Program-made: the position numbers and the translations under genes
Source of the DNA: Dioscorea cayenensis subsp. rotundata
Taxonomy: Eukaryota > Streptophyta > Magnoliopsida > Dioscoreales > Dioscoreaceae
NCBI RefSeq assembly: GCF_009730915.1
Contig: NC_052471.1
Span: forward strand, 30,042,185 to 30,106,184
Direction: 5' to 3'
DNA length: 64,000 nucleotides
Notes under the pieces: model-generated
What the model was told of the DNA's origin: nothing
Seen by the model: the letters and a program-made list of their open reading frames with translations, nothing else
Databases searched by the model: none
In this document: positions 56,614 to 64,000 of the stretch, one piece after another
Position numbering within the stretch: position 1 is the stretch's first letter
How the letters are laid out: each line of letters starts with the position of its first letter

Positions 56614-58174
56614 AATCTGTGCATTTGCAATATACGGCCGCGCAATCTTATACTTACATATTTATATATCCATATATTTGCAGTAGAATAATAGAGGGTT
56701 GCATCTTGCATCTTGCAATAAGTGACAAATAGCATATGACCCAGGCCATCGTTTGATTTGTTGTCCATCCAAATGAATGAAACTTATATAGATGCTTGTG
56801 GCCAGAGAGGTGTTTTAGATTGCACCATCAAGCATGTTAAAGGACTTATAGGTACTTTTCTCTGTATTTAATGCGTCACAATATTCACTAAAATTTAAAA
56901 TTATATATATATAGAAACATTTTTAAATTTAAAATCTAGAAATGTTTTATCTATAAATCTTGGTTCTGAGCATTTTCCTATTTTATTAGTTTTTGTGCTT
57001 GCAAACGCCATCTCATTTCTAGACATTGTTTTTTTATCTTTGGATGGTGTGAGAGCTTTCATTAATTGGAATAAAAAATACTATGTTTTTTATACTATGC
57101 CATAATTTATCTTAATTGATACTTTGTTTTTTTAATTATTTCTATTAAATAATAAATTATATAATAAAAAATATTATCATAAATAAATTAAATTTAGCTT
57201 TAATTGATTTATGATAATATTTTTTATTACATAATTTATTATTTAATAAAAAAATAATATTAAAAAACATTTATTATGATTTAGCTTAGTGCCTAACTTT
57301 CTTTAAGACGGCATTATCTCTATTATATAAATATAAAGTTTTCATACTTTTAAGAAATTTACAAATTTGAGATTCTTCCCAGTCCCCATGCAAATAAATT
57401 CGAATCAAATTACTATTATCTATAATAATAAATACTGGAAATGAACAAAAAAATCCCTCCAAAGTTCAGGTATTCACAAAAAAATCCCATGACTTTGAGT
57501 ATTTCCAAAAGATCCTTCATTATTCTGACATGTTATTTTTCAGACCTTTCTGACATAAAGGTGATTGACGGTGACATAAAGGTAACATATATTAACTGGG
57601 CTGACTCTCAGTTTTTAAGCGAAAATACCAAATTTTAAGCGGAAACCCATAATTTTAAGCAGGAAAGTCAAATTTTAAACGCAAATGTGTTATATGTTAA
57701 GTGAAAACTTATGTAGTTAGTGAAAAACACCAAATTTTAGCTGAAACTAATAATTTTAAGTGGGAAGATACGTATTTGTAAAATAGAATAAACTAATGAG
57801 TAGAAGTTCGCATTAATTGAAAAAAAGTACACTCGTCGAATTGAAAAAAATAAGTTCGTAAAAAAGAGGACTGTCGATAGAATCAAATGTCAGAGGGTCT
57901 ATCTGGGATGTTTTGAAACTTTCAGGAACTAAAAAATAAATTTCCCAATATATTAATAAATAAATAAAAATCGATGAAATATATAAGAAAATAAATAAAT
58001 ATGAATATCAATAAAACACGTCTCTGCGGAGTTTCGTAGAGGCAGGAGCGAGGGGGCTTGTGGAGAAGACAAGAAGAGCGGCGGCGCTTGATCTTTCACT
58101 GCTTCTCTGTTATCCTCTCTCTCTCTCTCTCTCTCTCTCTTGTAGTTGTTGTCCTCCGCATTTGCTTCTCCGCC
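56614..58174. other. Intergenic ABC1K/PDX2, AT-rich, with hairpin repeat
   Basis: No coding exon was found. It contains a long near-perfect inverted repeat (57143-57248), a block at about 57430-57950 with weakly similar inverted ends and repeated AAATTTTAAGC-type motifs that may be an old transposon, and a (CT)n tract at 58114-58141 in the likely PDX2 5' UTR. Confidence 0.5.
57143..57248. repeat. 48-bp-arm AT-rich inverted repeat
   Basis: Left arm 57143-57190 and right arm 57201-57248 are reverse complements with only two mismatches, around a 10-bp spacer. It can form a long hairpin. It may be a small fold-back MITE; no target duplication is clear in such AT-rich DNA. Confidence 0.85.
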
Positions 58175-61100
58175 ATGACGACAGTGGGCGTCCTTGCCCT
58201 GCAGGGCTCTTTCAATGAGCACATGGCCGGTCTGTTCTCTTCTCTTCCCCTCTTCTTTCTGGCTTGCTTGTTTTCCTTTTCTTCTGATGATTTGTTTGGG
58301 TTTTTCTCCTACCTATTTATTGGTATGTGTGTGCAAAGAAGTGATTATAATGAGAAAAGGTCCGGTTTTTTGGCAGCCTTGCGGAAGATTGGGGTGAAGG
58401 GCGTGGAGGTAAGGAAGCCTGAGCAGCTGGAGAGTGTAGATTCCCTCATCATACCCGGTGGGGAGAGCACTACCATGGCCAAGCTCGCTCATTACCACAA
58501 CCTTGTATGTATTTATGCCATATTGAATTACTGCTTCTCCTTGTCATCCTATGTTATTGATATGTCTGTTTTTGTGTGGGCATTACCATAATTTTTTTCA
58601 CTAAAATTGTCTTGTATTCTTCTATTGAGTTGTTCATTGTTGTATAAGTTTTGCTCCTTGGTGTAAGGCACCCTTCTTTGGGAGTAATAGTTAACCTGCA
58701 TCGCAACTGTGCTATTTTCCTCAAAAACTTCAGTTATGAGGGAGACCTCATATGCACACATTGAAACTAGTCATGCTAATTACTCAAAAGCTAATGACAT
58801 TAATTGTTCGAACTAAAAAGGAAAGACCTGCATAAGCAGAGCCATTGACAGGATGCTGCCATTATAATTCAGCTGGGTAATTTAGAACAATTTTCAAGAT
58901 GACTGAGGATCTTATGTAATAAAGAGGCACGATGTGCAAGATCTCCATCAAGCTAATGCCCTTTTTTATTTCATTATAGATGCATTGCTGATTTTAATAA
59001 TTCTTCTGTATAATTGAAGGCCACGTACTTTTAAAGGTAATGTTGGACAAATGAGCCTCTACACAGTCGGCTGCATGAGTCTCATTGCTAAAACATTCCC
59101 TGAGATGATGTTATGGTTTTGTTGGGGTCAGCAAGTTGCTGCCCTAGTACAAGGCTTATTGAACTAGAGTTGTAGAGTTCTTAACCCATGAGCTTTGGCA
59201 AGAGTTCAAATTGTAACCCAATGAGGAGAGGTTGATATCTAGCTGTCCATGACATGGATTTTGCAGATGAACATAGAGATCGAGTGATGGCTAGCAGAAG
59301 GCCTCTGAGTAGAGGGATCAAACTCATAACATCCATGACATTGTGGACATCATTAGAATGACCTGTTTTGTAAGATGGTGCCAACCATAAATTTTGGGCT
59401 GGTATTGGAACAACAATGGAGAATATGAGGAGTCTGTGTTGTCCCATTTCTAGTGGCATGGGCTAATTAGACTCCTGATTTTGCAGCTAGGAAACCGTTT
59501 GGAATTAGAGAAGAAATCCCAGCCAGAATTGGAAGTAGGAGATCAACACTCTTAGTATTAAGAGAAGGCACATGCTTAATAACCATTCTATTTTCAATTT
59601 TAAGATCACTGCCCTTTCATCAATAAGAGACTTGTACATGCATACATGTCTCTTTTTATCATTTGATCATGCACATTATTCAGTGCTCAACAAAGTATCT
59701 TATTACTTGCATCAATGAGTAAACACCTTGATTTTTCAAGGATACATCTTTTACTTGCATGCGTTTGATTTGATTAACATTATTATATATAATTACCTTC
59801 GAATTGCAGTTTCCAGCATTGAGAGAGTTTGTAAATTCTGGGAAGCCTGTGTGGGGTACTTGTGCTGGTCTTATATTCCTTGCCAACAAAGCTGTTGGTG
59901 AGTTTCTGGATATGCAGTACTGAGTTTTGAATCAAATGCCTTGTGAAGAGGTTGGTTTTAATTAACACACTGAATTGTGACTTCGCAGGGCTGAAGACAG
60001 GTGGGCAAGAGCTTGTTGGGGGTTTGAACTGCACTGTTCATAGAAATTTTTTTGGTAGCCAGGTAACAATTCGTTGAGCATTTTTTTTAGCACATCCATC
60101 TTTTCCATTAAGTAAAAGGCCCTAGTTTTTTAAACATCAAGATATTTTTGGTTATGGAAATAAATGGATTCATGTTCTAGTTGTTCCTTCAATCCCATAA
60201 AATTTTGTTTTTTTTTTTCAGCTTCAGAGCTTTGAAACTGAACTTTCAGTGCCTAAGCTTGCAGAACAAGAAGGTGGTCCTGATGCTTGTCGGGGTGTCT
60301 TCATCCGTGCACCCGCCATTCTTGAAGTAGGACCTGATGTTGAAATCCTTGCTGATTACCCTGTCACCTCTGATAAGTTGGGTAGTATGGCACCTAGGGA
60401 CGAAGACAAGGAGGTTGGCTCTATGCAATGATTTAAATGTTTGGTATTGAACATGTGAATTTAAAAGAATTAGAATCAAAATCATGCTACATTTTTTGCT
60501 TTACCCATTCAATTCCTGATATTCATCCAGAGGGTTATATTTGCTTGACTTTCCATAGGATAGATATTTTTTACATTTTCTATACCTTGGACTTTCTCAG
60601 GGGGCCAGAGAATATGAACTAACCTAGCAAATTAATGCCGTGGGCATGAATGAAATTCTAGACTTGAATCTACTACTTGTGACAACATCTAGCACCAATT
60701 TAGGTTTATCAAATTCTAGGACGTCATGCTAGTGCTATTTTATTGAGTATATTCTTGAAAATTCACACATACAGAAGCAGAAGCATTTGATAGATATACA
60801 AGGCATAAAAGAAGAAGAAGACAAAGATATACAAGGCATAGAAAATCTAGGTTGATTCTCTGTTCAATAAAAGGCTCACTTTAAATCCCTACTACTTATT
60901 CGGTCGGGGATTTCATGTGCACCTTTTAAGACCATACAATAGCCTACCTCTGAATTTGTCATCTCCTTTTACTTTGTATGAGAATGTGTTGTAGAAATCT
61001 AACTAGGGTTGATATCCCTACGACTTTGACACATTTGGTCGCCGTTTCATTTATTTGTACTTTGAATGTGTGCATGATTTCTGAGTTTGCTCTGAATGGT

Positions 61101-61481
61101 ACTTATGTAACTGAAGTTGATGACAAGAATTGGATAACTTGTCTGTAATTGTGGTGGCAGAATGAGATGGGTCCCTTGGATAGAGTTATTGTTGCAGTTA
61201 GGCAGGGGAACTTACTTGGGACAGCTTTTCACCCTGAGTTGACTGCAGACACTAGATGGTATAACTTGGCTTAACTCGGTTGACTTCTAAATGAGGTTTT
61301 TTTTTTTTTCCTTCTAAAATCTGGTTGCTGTTTTAAGTAATGAAGGCATCATTCATGCAGGCATAGTCTCTTTTTAAGAATGGGGGAGGTGAAGGGTGAA
61401 AGGAGTTTGCAGTGCGCATCTGCATCCAATTCAGATGACCCTGAAGGGAAAGGAACTCCTGATCTTCCAATATTTGAATGA
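58175..61481 (+). CDS. PDX2: Pyridoxal 5'-phosphate synthase glutaminase subunit
   Basis: PDX2 (PdxT type) hydrolyses glutamine and passes ammonia to PDX1 for de novo vitamin B6 synthesis. Seven exons join in frame to 251 aa: 58175-58229, 58377-58504, 59810-59897, 59989-60062, 60222-60413, 61161-61258 and 61361-61481. Visible are [16 protein letters not shown] at the start, the oxyanion-hole motif PGGESTT (45-51), the nucleophile in WGTCAGLIF (C79), and the catalytic pair in FHPEL (H203, E205), so all three triad residues are present. No obvious targeting peptide is seen. Length agrees with Arabidopsis PDX2 (255 aa); the main difference is a shorter loop before [13 protein letters not shown] (CT)n tract lies just upstream of the ATG. 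Confidence 0.97.
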
Positions 61482-62549
61482 CTAGCAATAAAAGTAGGAT
61501 TGTTATTAAGCAAAATTAATCATTCATTTATAGCTGGATATTAAAGATGCCATGCGTTGTTCTGTATGGCCTCATGTCATGGCTCAGCATATTTTTGTAT
61601 GAGGTGGTGTACTAGCTTTAGAAATGGGCCTACTCTTCTGAATTACCATCTAAAAGAATAAATTTATTGTGTAAACCTTGGTTCGCATTTTACATGATAT
61701 AATGATCTTTCATTTATTTTGGGGGTCTACTTGAGTCTTGAGTGAAGACTGGCCGGGTTCCAGACGTTGCGCTTATGAGCAGCTAGGTGCTTAATTGAGG
61801 CTTGGTCAGCTCACAGTTGGCGAGAGCAGCTAGTGTGTTTTTGGATGGTATGCATTTGGAATTTGGGGGCAAGAAGGTCAATGCGGGCAGGAAGTATGCT
61901 AATAAGTAATAATGGTCGTTAACGTAGATTACTCGTCCCAAGGCATCCTATCATAAGTGGTCCTACTCCTTGGCCACAAGTCGTATTAAAAACACAAAAC
62001 AAACAAACAAGGACAAATTTTACTTGTTGGGGATGAGGAGTAATGAAGCGTCTTAATTTCAGATAGATAACGAGGAGGTCAAAACGTAATGTATGCAGTA
62101 TGCCAAACTTTTGTAGATTAGAAATAACGTGCAGATCCGTGGCCTGAGGAACCGGCCTTCCTCCAGTCCAAGACCACGTGATGAACGCATACGCGCCATT
62201 TACTTAAGCATGATAAAGCATTGTTTCACCGCTAATAAATCCACACTGCTGACAAGCTGAGCAAATATAATTAAGTGCATTGGGATTTGTGGAGCTGAGC
62301 TGTATGCGTGCAGTGACAGTGATAGTGCTTGCTTCAAGGGAGGGATGAGAGAGCAGAGAAGACTCTTCCACTCCATTAATTCCACCATCATTCCTTTGCA
62401 TAAATAAATAAACAGCAAGAGCAGCAGGCAGGCCGCAGGCAGGCAGGCATTGTGAACGATTTCGCCATAACAAAAAGCATTGGTGCCGTGCAAGCGCAAG
62501 TGACTAAGGTAGGTAACAGGCGGTTGGGTTGTAGACTGGTGGTGACGAG
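61482..62549. promoter_or_regulatory. PDX2 3' flank and Root-cap gene promoter
   Basis: No coding exon was found. The first few hundred bases are the likely PDX2 3' UTR. A perfect G-box/ABRE core CACGTG lies at 62175-62180, and a TATA-like CATAAATAAATA at about 62399-62410 stands some 140 bp upstream of the Root-cap ATG, so this is a plausible promoter for an ABA- or desiccation-responsive gene. The regulation is inferred. Confidence 0.45.
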
Positions 62550-63766
62550 ATGGCGGGTGGTGGTGCTATGGTGTTGGTGTTGGTGCTGGTGTTGGTAACG
62601 GCAGGAGGTGCATGGGCGGCACCTGAGAAACAAGCCAAGAAAAAAGGTGGTAAGGGGGCACTGGACCCGGCGTCGACCCACTACGTGGTTCTAGACCCCA
62701 ACGAGAAGACGGGGCAAGAAAGGTTCTTCTGCCTGGCCAGGGGGAAGTGCCGTTGGGACATCATTGAGTGCCCTCCAGAGTGCCCACAGCGCAAGCCCAA
62801 GAAGGCCAGGCTTAACAAGGGCTGCTTCGCCGACTGCAGCAGCCGCTGTGAGACCACCTGCAAATGTACGTTACTGTTCTCATATTAATTGTCTTTTTTC
62901 TTTTCTTTCTAATATTTATTATAATTAATTAAATTGATGATAATAATAATAACTAATATCGACGTGCATTGTCTTGGGGGTCAGATAGGAAGCCCAACTG
63001 CAACGGTTATGGGTCGGTGTGCTACGACCCCAGGTTCGTAGGGGGAGATGGGGTAATGTTCTACTTCCATGGTGTGAAAGGGGCTGACTTCGCCCTAGTA
63101 TCCGACGAGCGCCTCCAGATCAACGCCCACCTCATCGGCACAAGACCCGAGGGCAGGGCCCGGGACTTCACCTGGGTGCAGGCCCTCGCCATCATGTTCG
63201 AGTCTCACACCCTCGTCATTGCTGCCAAGAGGGTGGCAGTCTGGGACGACCACGTCGATGCCCTTGCTCTCCGCTGGGACGGCAGGGAGGTCCTGGTCCC
63301 CACCGACGGCGACGCCGAATGGAGGTCCGTGGATGAAGCAACAGCAGAAGACATAATTAGCAGCAACAAGGAGAGAGAGGTGGTGGTGGAGCGGACGGAT
63401 GATGCCAACGCCGTCAGGATCATGGTGTCCGGTCTTGTGGAGATGGATGTGAAGGTGACACCCATTGGGGATGAGGAGAACCGAAGTCATGGGTACAGGC
63501 TGCCGGCTGGGGATGCCTTCGCTCACCTAGAGACCCAGTTTAGGTTCACTAAACTGACGGAGGAGGTCGAGGGAATACTGGGCCAGACCTATAGGCCCGA
63601 CTACGTCAGCCCGGTCAAGAAGGGCGTAGCCATGCCCATGATGGGTGGCGAGGACCGCTTCCGTCTTCCCTCTTTGCTCTCCACCCGCTGCCCCGCCTGC
63701 TGCTTCCGTTACGTTGGACACCGAATCCTGGATGAGTCCGCAACCGTGGACGTGGCCCAGTACTAG
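62550..63766 (+). CDS. Root-cap/LEA-related secreted protein
   Basis: Two exons, 62550-62865 and 62985-63766, join in frame to 365 aa. A signal peptide covers residues 1-23 or so (Val/Leu-rich core ending GGAWA). A Lys-rich linker and a Cys-rich segment follow (CPPECPQRKP, CFADCSSRCETTCK), then the Root_cap domain starting RKPNCNGYGSVCYDPRFVGGDG and running to the C-terminus. Proteins of this family (Pfam Root_cap) are annotated as late-embryogenesis-abundant related and are expressed in root caps; the biochemical role is unknown. Coding GC content is clearly higher than in the neighbours. The position beside PDX2 matches Arabidopsis AT5G60520/AT5G60530. The start is the ATG directly before the signal peptide. 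Confidence 0.9.
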
Positions 63767-64000
63767 ATACTAGATAGTAGATACCCCCTGCTATTTACTA
63801 TTGTTCCTCAATTAATCGCATCACTGTCTCCGCTCAAAAGCAACCAACCCAAAGACACTACTATTAAGTATTAACATCACAAGCTGAGCTGAAAGTACTA
63901 CATCATTTGGTTCATCCGTATTCCCCAAAACATCCTTATTTTTATTTTTATTTATTTTTAAATTTTTAAATTCAAAATAAAAGCAAAATGACCAATTTAT
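63767..64000. other. 3' flank of Root-cap gene
   Basis: Probable 3' UTR and downstream AT-rich DNA up to the window edge. Nothing else was recognised. Confidence 0.5.

Noticed and set aside
57441-57638. 65-aa open frame in the ABC1K/PDX2 spacer
   Set aside because: Low-complexity translation within a possible old transposon; no exon structure or family match.
63095-63526. 143-aa minus-strand open frame
   Set aside because: Antisense shadow of the GC-rich Root-cap exon; no independent support.

Overview
The window is nuclear DNA from a flowering plant. The genes are split by many short GT-AG introns, four products act in or are aimed at the plastid (HDS, LHCA1, ABC1K; PDX2 is a plant-type vitamin B6 subunit), intergenic DNA is AT-rich with many microsatellites, and there are two Ty3/gypsy chromovirus-type retrotransposons. 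I cannot assign the species. Eight protein genes could be assembled exon by exon with every junction in frame: DCP2 (1707-4845, +), HDS/IspG (5511-11848, -), a RING-CH membrane protein (13612-16425, -), a GRIK-type SnRK1-activating kinase (18021-35829, -), LHCA1 (45827-46912, -), an ABC1K/ADCK kinase (47564-56613, +), PDX2 (58175-61481, +) and a Root-cap/LEA-related secreted protein (62550-63766, +).

Layout: 1-1706 holds repeats and flanking DNA. DCP2 and HDS converge. HDS, the RING-CH gene and GRIK lie in tandem on the minus strand. GRIK covers 17.8 kb because one intron (24892-34020) contains an antisense LTR retrotransposon (25911-33492, 5-bp target duplication). That element is itself broken by a solo LTR and a Harbinger/Tourist-like MITE, and carries fragments of plastid 16S rDNA and trnN directly after its 5' LTR. 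Between GRIK and LHCA1 lies a second chromovirus (37709-44550, 5-bp target duplication). Its 5' LTR holds a Mutator-like element and has lost its 3' end together with the primer binding site, and its left junction has been amplified into a tandem array of about 166 bp per unit. LHCA1 and ABC1K diverge from a 651-bp intergenic promoter region.

The genes are mostly unrelated housekeeping genes rather than one pathway: mRNA decapping, the MEP isoprenoid pathway, SnRK1 energy signalling, photosystem I antenna, plastid quinone/lipid regulation and vitamin B6 synthesis. Root-cap, PDX2, GRIK, RING and HDS match, from memory, the gene order around Arabidopsis AT5G60520-AT5G60600, which suggests an old conserved block into which LHCA1, ABC1K and the transposons are interposed. 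I found no defence system, operon or wholly new gene system. The most unusual signals are the plastid DNA inside the retrotransposon, the nested insertions inside the GRIK intron, and the tandem array seeded at an LTR junction.
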